Source: Massilia sp. PDC64 (GTDB taxonomy: Bacteria > Pseudomonadota > Gammaproteobacteria > Burkholderiales > Burkholderiaceae_D). From it: DNA of 64,000 bases. Both the position numbers and the translations under genes were made by a program. The stretch lies in assembly GCF_900101265.1 (NCBI RefSeq), contig NZ_FMZS01000004.1, positions 186,001-250,000 of the forward strand. Direction: 5' to 3'. Positions 45,201 through 56,499 of the stretch are shown here, piece by piece (the stretch's first letter is position 1; every line of letters starts with the position of its first letter). The notes beneath the pieces are model-generated. The model was not told the origin of the DNA. It was given only the letters and a program-made list of their open reading frames with translations, and made no database searches.

Positions 45201-48200
45201 GGCCGCCGCCTTCGATGGCGTCCTTCGTCGACTTCGCGAGGTAGACGACGGGCGCGACCACCTTCTGGCCGCCCACGACGGTTTCCACCATCCAGACCAT
45301 GTCTTCGGTCAGGTTCGCGACCTGGTCCGGGCTCGGGGCCTGGCCGTACACGAGGCCCAGCTTGCGGGCCTGCGTGGATGCATTGTCCATCAGCGACTGC
45401 ATCTGCGCCGCTTCGCTGGCCATGCCCTTGAGGACGTTGGCGCCGGTCTGCGCGATCAGTTGGTCGCGCACGAGCTTCGCCTCGTAATTGGCGTCGCCCA
45501 GGCGCTTGATCTCCTTGTCCGGGCTGATCTTCAGGAGCGTGGTGAGATAGTCCGACCCGACCGAGTTGTTGCCGGCCCCGAACAGCGGGTTCGTTTCGAC
45601 GAGGTAGTGCGAGTTCGGGTCCTTGGCCGTGACGAAGTAGCCGTTCGGGTTCGTCGGCAGGTTCAGGTTCAGGCCCTGGAACTGCTGCGCCGGCGTAGCC
45701 GCGACGGTCTGCGACTTCGCGTTCGCCGGCAGTTTGCTGACGAACGCCTTCAACCCGCTGCCCAGCGGCGTGCCGGCCAGCGGGCTGGCCGCGACGGCAT
45801 TGTCGGCACCGACGGATTGCGCCTGGGTGCCTTGCTGGTAGGGCGACCCGAGGTTCATCAGGCTGCCGCCCGTGAAGGCGAGGTTGGTCGCGTAGATGCC
45901 GGCCTTCCACTTCTGGATCACGTGGCGTCCCGTTTCCATCAGGTGCGCCGCGTCATGGGCGGCGCCCGCGTCGCCGGCGGATCCGGTGAAGCAGCCGCCG
46001 TCGTTGCAGCCGTACTGGCCGTCCGTGGTGGGATAGGTGTAGTAGTACTCGTCAGGCCGGAACAGGTGACCGATCTTGGTCATGTGCCAGCGCCGCGCGT
46101 AGTCGATCTGCTCCAGGTGCAGGTCGGTATTGGTGAAAGCGCCGCTGCCGCTGATGTTGACGTTCGGCGCCGAGATCAGCGACGCCTGGTTCACGCCCGA
46201 CTGGCCGTAGTGGATGTCGATCGTGCGGGCCGCGATGACCTGGCCGAACTGCGTGGGCATCGCGCCGTCGAGCCCCTGGATCCAGTTCACGGTCTGCGCC
46301 CAGGTGACGAGGTGGTCGCACCCGGAACTGAAGAGTGCGCAGTTGCCTTCCCAGTCGTAAGGCGTGCCGACGGCGCCGTCGATCACCTGCGCGATGATCA
46401 CGTTCGGCACCCGGCCCGTCGGCAGGTTGTTGAACGCAGCGGTCGTCGTGATCGTCGTGTCGCGCAGTGCGATCACGGTGTTGTAGTTGTTGAAGGTGGC
46501 GGCGCTGACGTTGATGTCGTTGGCGTCCATCGTGCCGGTCATGGTGTTGTTGTAGACCTGGCCGGCGGCGTTGACGGTGAGGGTGCCGCCCGCGTACAGC
46601 GCGCCCGCGTTGTCGAAGCCGGCGCCGCCCGCCGTCGTCGTCAGGTTCGCTTCCGACGAGATGCCGCCCGTGTTCGTGTTGTCGAGGCGCGGGGCCGTCA
46701 CGGTCAGGTCGCCCGCCGTGTGGATGGCGCCTTCGTTGCGGACAGTCGCCGTACCGGTGATCGTGCTCGCGCTGCCGTCCATGCCGGCCAGGATCACGGC
46801 GCCGCTCCCCTGGTTGACGATGTCGCGGCCGCTCAGCGTGGCGGCGCCGCCCGACTGGATGCGGCCCTGGTTCGTGAGGCTGGTGGCGTACACGCCGATG
46901 GTGGCGCCGAACAGCGTGCCGCTGCTGGTCACGTACGCGGCGCCGGTGGATGCGGTGCCCACGTCCAGGGCCGTGGCGGCCTGGATGCGGCCGCCGTTGG
47001 TGACGCCGAATCCGGTCGCGCCCGTGATCGTGACGGCGGCCTGGCCGATGATCCTGCCGCTGTTGTCGAGGGTCGTCGCCGTGTCGATGGCCAGCGCGTC
47101 CTGTGCCTGCACCTGGCCGCTGTTGGCGATCCCGCCGGTACGGCTCGTGAACGCCGCCGTGCCGGCGGACGCCGCGGTGCCGCTGTTGGCGATGGCGCCC
47201 GCGCGCAGCACCAGGCCGGCGCCGGCGCCGGTCGCCTGCACGACGGCGCTGTTGACGAGGGCGTCGGCCACGTCCACCGTCACGTTCGTTTCGCCTTGCA
47301 CGGTGCCGCTGTTGGCGAGGCTGGCGCCGCTTGCGTTCAGCGTGCGACCGGAAAGCAGGGCGGACGTCCCGCCGTTGGTGATGGATTGCGCGGCGGAGAG
47401 GTCGAGCCCCGTGGCGGCCCGGATCTGGCCCGTGTTGTCGATGCCCCCGGCCGCCGCCACGAGGCTGGCGCTGTCGGCCGCGCGGATCGTGCCGCTGTTG
47501 CCGACCGTTGCGCCGCGCAGGGTCACGCTGCCGCCGGCCACCGTGGTCTCGAGCAGGCTGGATGTCGTGAGCGCACCGGTCGCGTCGACGGTCGCGTTCC
47601 TGCCCGCGCTGATCGCGCCGTCGTTGACGAATTGCCCCGCCTGCGCCGTGAAGTCGCCTGCGGTCTGCATGACGCTGCCGGGGTCGAGGTTCAGGAACCG
47701 GGTCGCCGCGTTCAGGCGCAGGTTGCCCGAGGCGATGACCTGGCCGCTGTTGGTCGCCCACCCCGTCGTCGATGCCAGGTCCGCGCTGCCCGCCGCCTGC
47801 ACGGTGCCGGCGTTCGACAGGGTGCCGCCGGTCAGGGCCAGGTTGCCGGTCCCGCCCAGCGTCTGGATCGCGTTACTGTTGTAGAGGGCCCCGGTCGCCG
47901 TCACGGCGAGATCCGTGCCGGCCTGGATCGTACCCGCGTTGGCGACGTCGCGCGCCGTGATCACGGCCGTGTTGCGGCCCACCAGGGCACTGTCGGCGCC
48001 GTCGTTGGTGACGTCGGTGCCCGCCGTGACGGTGAGCGATGCGCCCTGGACGAGGGCGCGGTTCACGACGTCCGCGGCGCTTTGCAGGTTGGCCGCGCCG
48101 GCGGCGGCGACGGTGCCCGTGTTGGCGATGCTGCCTGCCTTCACGGCCAGCCTGCCGTCCGCGCCGCCGTCGGCCGCGGTCGTGGTCAGGAGCTTGCCGC

Positions 48201-50079
48201 TGTTGGCGACGGCGCCGGCGACGGTGGCGGCGAGGCCGCCCGCCGATTGCACGGTGCCCGCGTTGTCCAGGCGCGCCGCCGTCACGAGAACGTCCTTGCC
48301 GGCGCCCGCGCCCAGCAGCGTGGCACCGGCGGCGTTCGTGACGTCGCCGGCGACGATGGTCATGCCGTCGCCCGCCTGCACGGCGCCCGCGTTGGCGAGC
48401 GTGGTCGCGCGGATGGCGATGCGGCCGGCCAGCGCGCGGCCCGTGTTGGTCACGGCCGCGGCCTGCGCGGCGCCGATGTTCAGCGCGCCCTGGGCCTGCA
48501 GCAGGCCGCTGTTGGCCAGTTGCAGGGGCGAGGCGGTGCCGCCGTCGATGGCGAGGCCGCCGCCGGCCAGCACGCCGCCCGCATTGTCGAGTGCCGTGGC
48601 GGCACGCAGCGCGGCGTCGGCGCCGGCCGTCAATTGCGTTGCCGCGGTGAGGCGCAGGGCGCCCCCGCGCGCCTGCACGTCCAGCTTGTCGGTGGTGGTC
48701 GCCTTGACGGCGTCCAGCACGACGTCGCCGCCGGCGCCGAGCGTGAGCGCGCCCTTGCCGCTGTACAGCGTCGCATGCGTGGCGGCGATGGCGCCGGCGT
48801 CGAGGCCGAACGCGCCGCCGGCGCCCCAGGTGCTGCCGTCGATGGCGGCGGCGCCCGCGAGCTTCACGGTGGCGGCGCCGTTGGCGCTGCGGGTGGCGTT
48901 GGCGCCGGACGTGTCGGCGAGGCTGGCCGCCTGGATCGCCAGGTCGTTGCCGGCCTTGAGCGTCGCCTCGTTCAACGCCAGGGCGCCGCCCGCGGTCACG
49001 TTCAGGTCGCGCGTCGCGCTGACGGCAGCGTTGGCCCCGCTGATCTCGACCTGGCCCGCGCCCGTCTGCGTGACCGTCACGTCGCGTGCCGCGGACACGC
49101 GGCCCTGGACGACGACCTTGCCGGCCGCGTCGACGCGGAAATCGTCCGCGCTGGCGGCGGCGTCGCCCAGCATGCGCACGCCCACGCCGGCCTCCGTCGC
49201 GATCAGCCGGATGCGGCCCGCGTACATGCCGCCGAGCGCGCTCGAGTCGATCGCGTATTGCGGCTTGTCGGCGGCGGCGGCCACGGTGCCCGCGATGTTG
49301 CGGCCCTCGTAATGCCACTGGACGGGACCCGTGAACACGCCGAGTTCACCGGTGGCGGCCACGTTGACCTGACCGTCGAATTTCACGTTGCGCGCCACCA
49401 GGTCGAGGATCTGCTGGGCGCTGGCATCGACGCCGGCACCGCCGATCGCGATGTCGCCGCGGCTGACGTTGAAGCCGATCAGGTTGCCGTCGGCGGCCCA
49501 TACGGGGGCGCCGGTCGTCAGCGTGACGCGGTCCGTGTTGAGGAAGCCGCAGCCCGTGCAGGTAAGGCCGTTCGGGTTGACGACGATGACATCGGCACGC
49601 TTGCCGTACACCTCGGTGTAGCCGGCCAGCGTGGAGCGGTTGGTCGACGTCACTTCGTTGAGGATGATCCGGGCGGCCTGCTTGATGTTCGTGTTGCCGA
49701 CGACGCCCCCCGCCAGTTGCGACTGGCCCACAGCGGCCTGCGTGAACGGGGTGTTGTTCAGCACGAGGCCTTTCGCGTCGACGTTGTACGTGTCGAACGT
49801 GTTGTGCGAGATGCCGGCGCCGTTCGGGGTGTCGATGTTCACGACGGGCACGCCGTTCGGCGCGATATACGTCGTCGTCTTGCCCCCGTTGGGGACGACG
49901 GACGTGGGTGTCCTGACCTGGGCCCGGGCGGCGCCGGGCGCGATGGCGGGCAGCACTGCGGCCAGCACCGTGGCGGCGAGGACGGCGCGGCCGGATTTGC
50001 CCTTCCCGCGGGCGGTTTCGGCGGCGATGACATACGCGCCGCGGGCGGCGCTCCAGACGTGGCGATACGAGCGGTTCAT
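42244..50079 (-). CDS. Filamentous hemagglutinin/CdiA-like two-partner exoprotein
   Basis: A 2611-residue secreted protein. An extended signal peptide ([20 protein letters not shown], then a hydrophobic core ending GAARAQ) leads to a TPS domain with [20 protein letters not shown] near residue 165. A long first series of hemagglutinin repeats (about 300-1250) is followed by a Tyr/Pro-containing middle region (about 1280-1620, with [16 protein letters not shown]) and a second repeat series to the end. No pretoxin/VENN motif or toxin tip follows: it stops at [14 protein letters not shown], where a new repeat should begin. Adhesion is thus more likely than toxin delivery. The start at 50079 is set by the signal region. 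It lies 11 bp downstream of its transporter gene. Confidence 0.9.
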   Translation of the reverse strand: MNRSYRHVWSAARGAYVIAAETARGKGKSGRAVLAATVLAAVLPAIAPGAARAQVRTPTSVVPNGGKTTTYIAPNGVPVVNIDTPNGAGISHNTFDTYNVDAKGLVLNNTPFTQAAVGQSQLAGGVVGNTNIKQAARIILNEVTSTNRSTLAGYTEVYGKRADVIVVNPNGLTCTGCGFLNTDRVTLTTGAPVWAADGNLIGFNVSRGDIAIGGAGVDASAQQILDLVARNVKFDGQVNVAATGELGVFTGPVQWHYEGRNIAGTVAAAADKPQYAIDSSALGGMYAGRIRLIATEAGVGVRMLGDAAASADDFRVDAAGKVVVQGRVSAARDVTVTQTGAGQVEISGANAAVSATRDLNVTAGGALALNEATLKAGNDLAIQAASLADTSGANATRSANGAATVKLAGAAAIDGSTWGAGGAFGLDAGAIAATHATLYSGKGALTLGAGGDVVLDAVKATTTDKLDVQARGGALRLTAATQLTAGADAALRAATALDNAGGVLAGGGLAIDGGTASPLQLANSGLLQAQGALNIGAAQAAAVTNTGRALAGRIAIRATTLANAGAVQAGDGMTIVAGDVTNAAGATLLGAGAGKDVLVTAARLDNAGTVQSAGGLAATVAGAVANSGKLLTTTAADGGADGRLAVKAGSIANTGTVAAAGAANLQSAADVVNRALVQGASLTVTAGTDVTNDGADSALVGRNTAVITARDVANAGTIQAGTDLAVTATGALYNSNAIQTLGGTGNLALTGGTLSNAGTVQAAGSADLASTTGWATNSGQVIASGNLRLNAATRFLNLDPGSVMQTAGDFTAQAGQFVNDGAISAGRNATVDATGALTTSSLLETTVAGGSVTLRGATVGNSGTIRAADSASLVAAAGGIDNTGQIRAATGLDLSAAQSITNGGTSALLSGRTLNASGASLANSGTVQGETNVTVDVADALVNSAVVQATGAGAGLVLRAGAIANSGTAASAGTAAFTSRTGGIANSGQVQAQDALAIDTATTLDNSGRIIGQAAVTITGATGFGVTNGGRIQAATALDVGTASTGAAYVTSSGTLFGATIGVYATSLTNQGRIQSGGAATLSGRDIVNQGSGAVILAGMDGSASTITGTATVRNEGAIHTAGDLTVTAPRLDNTNTGGISSEANLTTTAGGAGFDNAGALYAGGTLTVNAAGQVYNNTMTGTMDANDINVSAATFNNYNTVIALRDTTITTTAAFNNLPTGRVPNVIIAQVIDGAVGTPYDWEGNCALFSSGCDHLVTWAQTVNWIQGLDGAMPTQFGQVIAARTIDIHYGQSGVNQASLISAPNVNISGSGAFTNTDLHLEQIDYARRWHMTKIGHLFRPDEYYYTYPTTDGQYGCNDGGCFTGSAGDAGAAHDAAHLMETGRHVIQKWKAGIYATNLAFTGGSLMNLGSPYQQGTQAQSVGADNAVAASPLAGTPLGSGLKAFVSKLPANAKSQTVAATPAQQFQGLNLNLPTNPNGYFVTAKDPNSHYLVETNPLFGAGNNSVGSDYLTTLLKISPDKEIKRLGDANYEAKLVRDQLIAQTGANVLKGMASEAAQMQSLMDNASTQARKLGLVYGQAPSPDQVANLTEDMVWMVETVVGGQKVVAPVVYLAKSTKDAIEGGGPVLSATNMKIDAGTVTNTGGTIKGERLDITAKGDITNTGGKIKGGDVALKSTGGSIVNQTVAETRGGKDFARTTIGAAAGIESTGKLSLDAAKDITVKGADVKAGGDASLAAGGNVTFDTIQNTTADATMHRSAGLLGGSGSGSSLATTTNIGSNLASGGNLKIKSGGDTTIAGSQVKVGGDLALDAGGNVNVVSRQDTRETTSYSEHSGLGVGGGLFGNTSTTTDTFQGRNVGAGIDVKGNAAIKSGDTLTLQGSKLNVGGGADIQAGQVQVLAGQDVDRTTTTTKTTSFLKLDGAGGDTSAGAGASAGRGVGSKAGVGVGAQAHAGASASGSAGVTLAETTTTNTYDLNARAVGSQINVGKDLNVKADKDITLQGAKVNSGGDTNLDAQNVNVLASQDVHVSSSRTSTTQIGLYAESNNEASAGAGARTGMVSGAGAEAGASSDTTVDFIRTKTTQTDSLNIHNNGTTLSANGKLNINAKDKLNVQGSELSGENGVGLKAKDMTFSAATDVDQTSTTTTKTSAGLYYSGGAKANASASNGMLGGGGAASASAKAGEGLQARHSEATDASGTTTAQVSTIRSGNGDITRTATGNITDVGTHIDAAGNFTQSATTIDSKAAANTSWTSSNASSHEARIGVYAEASADAGATGAPGASGAGVSVGIEAQYTGTQSSSRSDSSTAVVSTIRTGGKVTSTSSGATTLEGTSIKGGKGVEIGAQSLDFKAAHDTSSSSSSEQTINAAANVGVGLGSKTVEGGASGGFDKASDSARSSTAVAGGIQSGGGLVIKTQGDARFEGTDIAAKGDATVSAGGKLTMDSARNENSASSSSSSFQAGVQVSGGGGGKGGKGGGKGGESGAGLTLGGGFQNDTSTSSQAVTGSVKSGGNLTLSAGDKASFEGTQLKAGGAATVAGGAVEFKDANSTSTSTSSGFAAGIGVSGGSKDGKSNGAGMATVEGGYSSDSRTTSTKATLEAGSGVQVKSGQP

Positions 50080-50090
50080 GATGGGTGCTT

Positions 50091-51815
50091 TCAGATCTCG
50101 ATGTTCAGGCGTACCCAGGTCTGGGTTCCTTCGCGCTGGAAGGCGTGCGGCTGGTGCAGCGCGCGCGTGGCGGAAACGTCCAGCGACGTGCGTTTCCATG
50201 CGATGTTCAGGCCCAGCGCGGCGCCGGCGAGCGTGCCGTCCGGGATGCCCGCGACGCGGTTCCTGACGTGGCCCGCGTCGACGCCCGCGTACACGCGCAG
50301 CGGCACGGCCTGGCCGAACAGCGGCAGCACGGGACGCACGAAGACGTCGTTGCGTACGTACGCGCCGTGGTCGCCCGACAAGGTGTTGTTGTAGAAGCCG
50401 CGCACCGTGTAGGGGCCGCCGATCAGCATCTGCTCGGAGCCGAACAGGGTGTCGAGTGCGTACTGGGCCGTCAGGCTGGACGAGATGCCCGCATCGAGGG
50501 TGCCGATCCGGAACGGGCGCGTCCAGTTCGCATTGAACGTGACCTTGCCGAATTGCGCGTGGCCCGCGCTGTCGGCCAGGCCGTCCGCGTCGTGCAGCGC
50601 CCCCGCGATGCCGAGGCCGCGCGAGTAGCCCAGGTCGGCGGACAGGGCGCCGCCCAGCCAGGTGGTGCTGGCCGTGCCGCCCAGGTCGAACACGGACAGC
50701 TTGCGGCTGCTGACGCCCAGCAGTTCGCCGCCCAGGTAGTTCTTGCTGTCCTTGACGGCCAGGTTGCCGTACACGCCGGCGCGGGTGACCTGGTTGCGAT
50801 ACAGCAGCTGGTCCACGCGCAGCGACGCGTTGCGCGAGCGGCCCTGGAATTGCAGCGCTTCGCCGCTCGGCAGCTGCACGGTGCTCACGAAACGTGCGTC
50901 GCTGGCCGTGGCCGTGAACGTCGTCCAGCGGAACGGCACGATCGCCGTCACGCTCTTGCTTTCCGATCCTTTGTGCGCCATGTCGTTCGGCTGCGAGCGG
51001 CGATACGTGGCCAGCAGCAGCTCGTTGAGGCCGAGGATGCCGTCCGTGCTGAGCGAGAAGCCCGCCTGGTTGCGGCCCGTGCTCTCGGAGCCGCTGTTGT
51101 CGCCCGTGAGGCTCGCGTGCACGGGGAAGGCCGGCTTGTTGTGGATGACGACCGTGCTCTCGCCCGGCACGGTGCCCGGCTGGATGTCGAGCGTGGCGTT
51201 GTTCGAGGCCAGGCGGTTCACCTGGTCGATGCCTTGCTCGATGTCGCGCAGGTTGAGCAGGCCGCCCGCCGGCGGGAACACGTTCCACGGGTTGATGCGG
51301 GCACCGTCGTCCACCTTGAGCGCGCCGAGGCGGCCTTCGATCACGAGGATCTCCAGCTGCTTCCTGCCGAGATCCTGCGCGGGCAGGTAGGCGCGCGTGG
51401 TGACGTAGCCGCGGTCGACGTAGTCCTTCGTGATGAGGCCCAGGATCGCCTCGATCTCCGCGACGCCGAGGCAGCGGTGGCTGTACGTCGCCTCGATCCC
51501 CGTGCGCACGGCCGGGGACAAGCGTGGTGCGCCATGGATGACGATCACGTCGATGTCGTGGCAGCGCGGGCCGGCGCCGGATGCGTCGACCTGCGGGTGC
51601 AGGCGGCTCGTGTCGATGCCCGGCTCGGTGCGCTCGCGCGGCCTGGCGGCTTCGATGTCGCGCTTGATGCGTTCTTCCTGCTGGCGTTGCAGCACCTCGG
51701 CGCGCTGGGCGGCGGCGGCCGGGTCGATGCCGGTCTGGGCATGCAGGTCGGGGACGATGGCGAAGGCGGCCGCGAGGGCGCAGGCGAGCCGCGTGGGAAA
51801 GGGGGAGATGGCCAT
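50091..51815 (-). CDS. FhaC/ShlB-type two-partner secretion transporter
   Basis: A 574-residue outer-membrane protein that exports the adjacent hemagglutinin. It has a signal peptide (MAISPFPTRLACALAAAFAI and on to HAQ), a basic plug helix (QQEERIKRDIEAARPRER), POTRA domains (about 95-240) and a 16-strand barrel. The L6 loop motif is visible as GGPYTVRGFYNN near residue 470. The chain ends WVRLNIEI. I preferred ATG 51815 because the signal peptide starts there; a GTG at 51845 with GGAGC upstream would add 10 residues. The pair is a single minus-strand operon, with an AT-rich promoter region at about 51850-52045. Confidence 0.92.
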   Translation of the reverse strand: MAISPFPTRLACALAAAFAIVPDLHAQTGIDPAAAAQRAEVLQRQQEERIKRDIEAARPRERTEPGIDTSRLHPQVDASGAGPRCHDIDVIVIHGAPRLSPAVRTGIEATYSHRCLGVAEIEAILGLITKDYVDRGYVTTRAYLPAQDLGRKQLEILVIEGRLGALKVDDGARINPWNVFPPAGGLLNLRDIEQGIDQVNRLASNNATLDIQPGTVPGESTVVIHNKPAFPVHASLTGDNSGSESTGRNQAGFSLSTDGILGLNELLLATYRRSQPNDMAHKGSESKSVTAIVPFRWTTFTATASDARFVSTVQLPSGEALQFQGRSRNASLRVDQLLYRNQVTRAGVYGNLAVKDSKNYLGGELLGVSSRKLSVFDLGGTASTTWLGGALSADLGYSRGLGIAGALHDADGLADSAGHAQFGKVTFNANWTRPFRIGTLDAGISSSLTAQYALDTLFGSEQMLIGGPYTVRGFYNNTLSGDHGAYVRNDVFVRPVLPLFGQAVPLRVYAGVDAGHVRNRVAGIPDGTLAGAALGLNIAWKRTSLDVSATRALHQPHAFQREGTQTWVRLNIEI

Positions 51816-52049
51816 GGAGGCGGGATCCTGGAGATTGTCGAACACGCCCAGCGCGGCTCCGGATTTACGGATTTGCCCGCTGGAAATGTTCTAAATCTTA
51901 GCGACCGGCCTCAGCCGTTGTCACGACGAATTCCGTGAGAACGTCTTTACTGATGCTGTGAAGCAACGAATTTTGAAATGTCCGTAACAGAATATCTATG
52001 CCTAGTAGGGAAAATATTCTTGAACATGCAAAGTTGCGATTGTTTCATT

Positions 52050-53204
52050 CTATATTTGTGCACGCTCGTGCGCGAGCGCCGGCCTGCGCTCCATCCAGCG
52101 CCGGGTGAGCCAGGCACGCACCGGCTCGTCGTAGTACTTCAGCAGCAGCCACGCCAGGGCAACGCACGCCAGGAACGTGAGCGCGGCGACGGGCAGGCCG
52201 TCGCGCAGCGACACGTGTCGTTCGTTGGTCCACGCCGTGTACGTGTACACGAACGGGTAGTGGATGATGTAGAGCGGATAGGACAGGCCGCCCAGCGCGG
52301 CGCACACGCGCCCCGTGCGCGCGCTCACCTGGGCACTGGCACCGAGCCAGACGACGAACGGGAACACGGCGACGATGCACAACGCTTCGTACAGGCCGTT
52401 CATCCACAGGGTCTCCGGCCCGCCGATGCGCGGCAACGTCATCGTGACGAACAGGATCGCGGCGCTGATGGGGAACGCGTGCGTGATGCGACCGGGCCGC
52501 ACGACGCGCGACAGCAGCAATCCCGCGCAGAACGGATAGGCGAGGCGCGTAAAACCCAGCTGGAACTGGACGGGATCCAGCGACCACCCGCCGATCACGT
52601 CGCCGTTCGGCCCCGTAAGCAGGTAGTGGACGAGGGCCGCGCCGGCCACCAGCGCGAGTACGGCCAGGATCCGGTGCGGCAGTCGCCGCAACACGAGCGC
52701 GTACAGCACGTTCGCCACGTATTCGAAGAACAGCGACCACGCGGGCCCGTTCAGCGGGTGCATTTCACCCCAGCCGCGCAGGTCCAGCGCGGGCGGCACG
52801 GGCAGCAGGGTCATGCCGACCACCATGATCAGCAGCATGCGCCACAGGGGCGTGTCCGCGACCATCGGGAACAGGGGGCCGGCCTGGAAGTAGAACATCA
52901 GCGCGCCGATGACCATCGCGACGACGATCATCGGATGCAGGCGGATCAGCCTGCGCTGGAAAAATTCGCCCAGCGACATGCGCCGCCACCGGTCGTCGTA
53001 CGCGTAGCCGATCACGAAGCCGGACAGCAGGAAAAAGAAATCCACGGCGAGATAGCCGTGGTTGATGACCTGGGCGAAGCGGTTGACGGCATGCGCCTCG
53101 CACAGGTGGAAGGCGACGACCGTCAGCGCCGCGACACCGCGCAGGCCGTCGAGGACGGGATAGTGCCGCTTCGTGTCGGCGAATCCGGCCGCCTGCACCG
53201 TCAC
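52050..53204 (-). CDS. Acyltransferase 3 family membrane protein (OafA/YrhL-like)
   Basis: A 384-residue protein with about ten membrane helices. The family start is YPVLDGLRGVAALTVVAFHL (catalytic His), and the conserved DFFFLLSGFVIGYAYDDR is next. Members transfer acetyl or other acyl groups from the cytoplasm to sugars or cell-surface glycans. The GTG start overlaps the TGA of the halogenase gene by 4 bp, so it belongs to the same transcript. Its substrate could be a glycan or a halogenated product; nothing in the sequence decides this. Confidence 0.85.
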   Translation of the reverse strand: MTVQAAGFADTKRHYPVLDGLRGVAALTVVAFHLCEAHAVNRFAQVINHGYLAVDFFFLLSGFVIGYAYDDRWRRMSLGEFFQRRLIRLHPMIVVAMVIGALMFYFQAGPLFPMVADTPLWRMLLIMVVGMTLLPVPPALDLRGWGEMHPLNGPAWSLFFEYVANVLYALVLRRLPHRILAVLALVAGAALVHYLLTGPNGDVIGGWSLDPVQFQLGFTRLAYPFCAGLLLSRVVRPGRITHAFPISAAILFVTMTLPRIGGPETLWMNGLYEALCIVAVFPFVVWLGASAQVSARTGRVCAALGGLSYPLYIIHYPFVYTYTAWTNERHVSLRDGLPVAALTFLACVALAWLLLKYYDEPVRAWLTRRWMERRPALAHERAQI

Positions 53205-54712
53205 GGCTTGCCCGCCGGGCAGTAGCGCTCCACGTATTGCTGGTGCGGCGGCAGTTGCGACACCGTGCGGCGCACGCCGTTGCGGATGCCGTCCAGGAAG
53301 CCGCGCAGCTCGTCGTCGCCCATCAGGTCCGCGCTCGGATGCCAGCGTTCGGGCGTGAGGCCCTGGCCCAGCATCACCTGCACCCACGAGTTTTCCGCGA
53401 ACAGTTCGTTCCCTGCGCGGAAGACGCGGCCGCCGTCGCGGAACAGGTCGATGCGGTGCTGCAGGCTGTCCGGCACGGTCATCGTCGCAGCGTCGTGCCA
53501 GTACGGCGTGTCGCGCCGGTTCGTGACCTTGTAGTGCAGGATGATGAAGTCGCGGATCGTGCGGATGTCTTCCTCGGCCTGCGCGTTGAACTCGTCGATA
53601 TCCGACTGCTGGATGCCGTGCGACGGGAACGTCTGCAGCAGGCGCACGATGCCGCGCTGGATCAGGTGGATGCTTGTCGATTCGATCGGCTCCAGGAAAC
53701 CGCTCGCGAGACCGAGGCCGATGCAGTTGCCGGCCCAGACTTTCCTGCGCTGTCCGGGCGTGAAGCGGATCACGCGCGGCTCCGTCAGCACCTTGCCTTC
53801 GATATTGCCGAGGAGTGTCGCGCGCGCCGTCGCTTCGTCCGTGTAGCGGCTGGAGAACACGATGCCGTTGCCCGTGCGGTGCTGCAGCGGGATGCGCCAC
53901 TGCCAGCCCCAGTCGTGCGCCATCGAGCGCGTCAGCGGCACGGCCGGACCGGTCGATTCCGTCTGCACGGCGATGGCACTGTCGTTGAACAGCCATTGCG
54001 ACCAGTCTTCGTATTCCACGCCCATCGTCTGGCCCAGCAGCAGCGAGCGGAAGCCCGTGCAGTCGATGAACAGGTCCCCTTCGATACGCGTGCCCGAGTC
54101 CAGTACGAGTGCCGTGATGTGACCCGTGGCCGGGTCGGTGTCGACGCTCGCGATCTTCGCTTCGATGCGCTGGGCGCCGAAGTGTTCGGAGAAGCGGCGC
54201 AGGTAGCGGGCGTAGCGCGTGGCGTCCAGGTGGTAGGCGTAGTTGATGCCCTGGTTCGGCAGGTGGCCGAAGCGTTTTTCCTGCGACGCGACGAGCTCCA
54301 GGCAGTAGTCGCCGTAGTCGCTCGCGAGCCCGCGGTCGCGGCCCTTCAGCCAGAAGTGCTGGAAGCCGGCCGTCCAGTGGTCCGTGCCCGTCATGCCGAA
54401 CGAGTGGATATAGTCCTCGCCGCGCGCGCGCCAGCCCTCGAAGCTGATGCCCAGCTTGAACGTGGCCTGCGTGGCCGCCATGAATTCCTGCTCGCCGATG
54501 TCGAGCAGGCGGTGGAAGTGCACGAGGCTCGGGATCGTGGCTTCGCCCACGCCGACGGTGCCGATGTCGTCCGACTCGACGAGCTTGATGTCGAGGACCT
54601 TGCCGAGGGTGCGCGCCAGCGCCGCCGCGGCCATCCAGCCCGCGGTGCCGCCGCCGGCGATGACGACGCGGCGGATCGGGCGGCCGCGGTCCTGTTGGTG
54701 TGTGTTCTCCAT
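53201..54712 (-). CDS. Flavin-dependent tryptophan-type halogenase 1
   Basis: A 503-residue enzyme that would use FADH2, O2 and halide to halogenate an aromatic ring. The FAD-binding GGGTAGW is at residues 20-26. The catalytic lysine is probably Lys86 in ATFKLGISFEGW. The halogenase-specific GWxWxIP motif is present as WGWQWRIPL, and the active-site Glu is in GFLEPIESTSIHL. Free tryptophan or indole may not be the natural substrate: halogenases of this TonB-receptor-linked branch have been reported to act on small indoles. AGGAG precedes the ATG. A flavin reductase gene is not present nearby. Confidence 0.9.
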   Translation of the reverse strand: MENTHQQDRGRPIRRVVIAGGGTAGWMAAAALARTLGKVLDIKLVESDDIGTVGVGEATIPSLVHFHRLLDIGEQEFMAATQATFKLGISFEGWRARGEDYIHSFGMTGTDHWTAGFQHFWLKGRDRGLASDYGDYCLELVASQEKRFGHLPNQGINYAYHLDATRYARYLRRFSEHFGAQRIEAKIASVDTDPATGHITALVLDSGTRIEGDLFIDCTGFRSLLLGQTMGVEYEDWSQWLFNDSAIAVQTESTGPAVPLTRSMAHDWGWQWRIPLQHRTGNGIVFSSRYTDEATARATLLGNIEGKVLTEPRVIRFTPGQRRKVWAGNCIGLGLASGFLEPIESTSIHLIQRGIVRLLQTFPSHGIQQSDIDEFNAQAEEDIRTIRDFIILHYKVTNRRDTPYWHDAATMTVPDSLQHRIDLFRDGGRVFRAGNELFAENSWVQVMLGQGLTPERWHPSADLMGDDELRGFLDGIRNGVRRTVSQLPPHQQYVERYCPAGKP

Positions 54713-54744
54713 GTCTCTACTCCTGGCTTGTACTGCTCGTATTC

Positions 54745-55755
54745 TTATCGGTTGATGCGGCGCAGCAGCTGGCCGCGCAACACGCGCGCGCCGTCGTCGT
54801 CGAGCGGCGACAGCGCATAGCGCGCGTTCTCCGGAATGTGCGCGAGGTTCGCGGGATCCGGCTCGAAGATGTAATGGCGGAAGATTTCCTGCCACGCGCG
54901 CCGCTGCTCGGGCGGCAGGTCGCGCATCGTCAGCAGTGCCAGCATCAGCGCGTTGGTCGGCGTGTCCATCCAGTCCGGCGACTGGCGCCACCAGTAGTTC
55001 ACGAGCACGTTGAACGGGGACAGCGCTTCCACGTGGTGCCACCACATCGACGGGATGAACAGCGCGTCGCCCGGGCTCATCTCGGCCACCTCGGCATGCT
55101 GGAGCGCCTCCGCGTAGCGGGGAAAGCGGTCGAAGTCCGGGTTGCGCACGTCGACGAGGCTGATCGCCTGGCCGGCCGGATTGAAGTCGAGCGGGCCGAC
55201 GTACAGGTTCTTCAGCTGGTCCGGCGGGAACAGCGTGAATCTCCGCTCGCCGACCGCGACGACCGCGAGATTGTCGGGCAGGTCGTAGTGCGTGGCGACG
55301 ACGGTGCGGTTGCCGATCCAGATGCTGGCCAGCGGATTGCGGTCGCCGAGGTCGACGTCGTTCGCCGCGCGCAGGCCGGGCAGGGCACCGTCGATCGATG
55401 TCGAGCCCACGTAGATGGCACCCGGCTCCGGCAGCTTGCGGTGCACGGCCAGTTCGTCCAGCACCTGGTCCAGGCGCGCACGGACGTTCTGGAAGTTGAA
55501 GCCCGTGATCGTGTCGTTGTAGAAGAAGCGGCCGCGGATCTGCGGGGGACCCAGCATCGCGTTGACGGTCGCGTCACGATAGAACTGGCGCAGGTAGGCG
55601 TCCGCGCTTTCCGCGGATTCGCGGCCCCGACGTACCAGGGGCCAGTGCGCCGCGAGGCCGCGCACGATGTACGGGCGCGTGGCGCGCAGCATCTCGTCCG
55701 GCAGCTTGCCGTCGCCGAACGAGACTTCGCGGACGGGTTTAGCGGAGGAGGCCAT
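54745..55755 (-). CDS. JmjC/cupin-like Fe(II)/2-oxoglutarate oxygenase in the halogenase cluster
   Basis: A 336-residue protein of the cupin-8/JmjC-like family. The metal ligands are in VVATHYDLPDNLAV (HxD, about residue 155) and in PSMWWHHVEAL, with GDALFIPSMWW between them. The C-terminal 80 residues extend beyond the minimal fold. The family hydroxylates protein side chains or small molecules, and genes of this type recur with SapC and halogenases next to TonB receptors. It overlaps the SapC gene by 17 bp and precedes halogenase 1 by 32 bp, so the group is one operon. Confidence 0.85.
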   Translation of the reverse strand: MASSAKPVREVSFGDGKLPDEMLRATRPYIVRGLAAHWPLVRRGRESAESADAYLRQFYRDATVNAMLGPPQIRGRFFYNDTITGFNFQNVRARLDQVLDELAVHRKLPEPGAIYVGSTSIDGALPGLRAANDVDLGDRNPLASIWIGNRTVVATHYDLPDNLAVVAVGERRFTLFPPDQLKNLYVGPLDFNPAGQAISLVDVRNPDFDRFPRYAEALQHAEVAEMSPGDALFIPSMWWHHVEALSPFNVLVNYWWRQSPDWMDTPTNALMLALLTMRDLPPEQRRAWQEIFRHYIFEPDPANLAHIPENARYALSPLDDDGARVLRGQLLRRINR

Positions 55756-56452
55756 TGGCGCGGTTCTTCCGTTGGATCAGGCCGCGGAACTGCGCCAGCG
55801 ACGCCACCGACATGTAGATGGCCTGCAGGTAGCCTTTCTCGTGCAGGCGCGCGAGCTGCTCGCCCGTGAGCTTGGCAAGACGGTCTTCGTTGATCGTGTA
55901 AAAGCCGGCCAGGCGGTTCTGCGAGCCGTCGTCCAGTTCCACGTCCAGCACGAACGATTCGATCAGTTCCAGCTCGACGAGCGCAGCGACGAACGCGCGC
56001 GACGCGATCAGGCCTTCGTGGATGGTGCGCAGCACGGAGCTGATGCGCTCCAGGTACTCGCTCGTGCCGCCATAGGTCAGGAACAGGGCTTCGCCCTCGA
56101 TGCCGCCGTCGCGCACGCGCGGGCTGTCCAGGTCGATGTGGACGGCCAGCTCCTCGCCGTTGCGGCCGATCATGAACGGTTGGCGTTCGACCGTGAGGGG
56201 GATCGTGGGCGCGTCCCAGCCGTTCGGACCGAGGAACAGGTTCTCGCCCTGTTCGAAGCCGAGTAATGCGAGCGCGTCGTAGCTGCCGTTGCCGTCCTGT
56301 GCGAACACGATCGGGTAGCAGGCCTGCAGGTCGCGGAATTCGGCGGGGAAGGTCAGTGCCGACATCACGGCGTCGCCGTATGCCGCGCCACGGGTCGTGA
56401 CCACGCGCAGGTTCTTGTGGTCGACGTTGTTCAGGGGTGCATGGTTGGCCAT
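55739..56452 (-). CDS. SapC-family protein
   Basis: A 237-residue protein of the SapC family. It matches the family in FPAEFRDLQACYPIVFAQDG, the central LGFEQGENLFL, and ALVELELIESFVLDVELDDG with GFYTINEDRLAKLTGEQLA. No signal peptide or membrane helix is seen, so it is probably cytoplasmic. Its biochemical role is unknown despite the historical S-layer name. Its constant neighbours, a TonB receptor, tryptophan halogenases and a JmjC-like protein, are all present here. Confidence 0.88.
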   Translation of the reverse strand: MANHAPLNNVDHKNLRVVTTRGAAYGDAVMSALTFPAEFRDLQACYPIVFAQDGNGSYDALALLGFEQGENLFLGPNGWDAPTIPLTVERQPFMIGRNGEELAVHIDLDSPRVRDGGIEGEALFLTYGGTSEYLERISSVLRTIHEGLIASRAFVAALVELELIESFVLDVELDDGSQNRLAGFYTINEDRLAKLTGEQLARLHEKGYLQAIYMSVASLAQFRGLIQRKNRANGLLR

Positions 56453-56499
56453 CGGTGGTAGTCTCTCTCGTTATTGATGTTGTGGTGGCGGTGTCTCTG

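Noticed and set aside
44224..50394. A 2056-codon open frame on the + strand opposite the hemagglutinin gene
   Set aside because: It has no domain, is full of Arg/Ala/His as expected from antisense of GC-rich coding DNA, and the minus-strand protein is clearly real.
53205..53996. N-terminal extension of the acyltransferase frame
   Set aside because: It runs antisense-frame through the end of halogenase 1; the GTG overlapping the halogenase stop is the better start.
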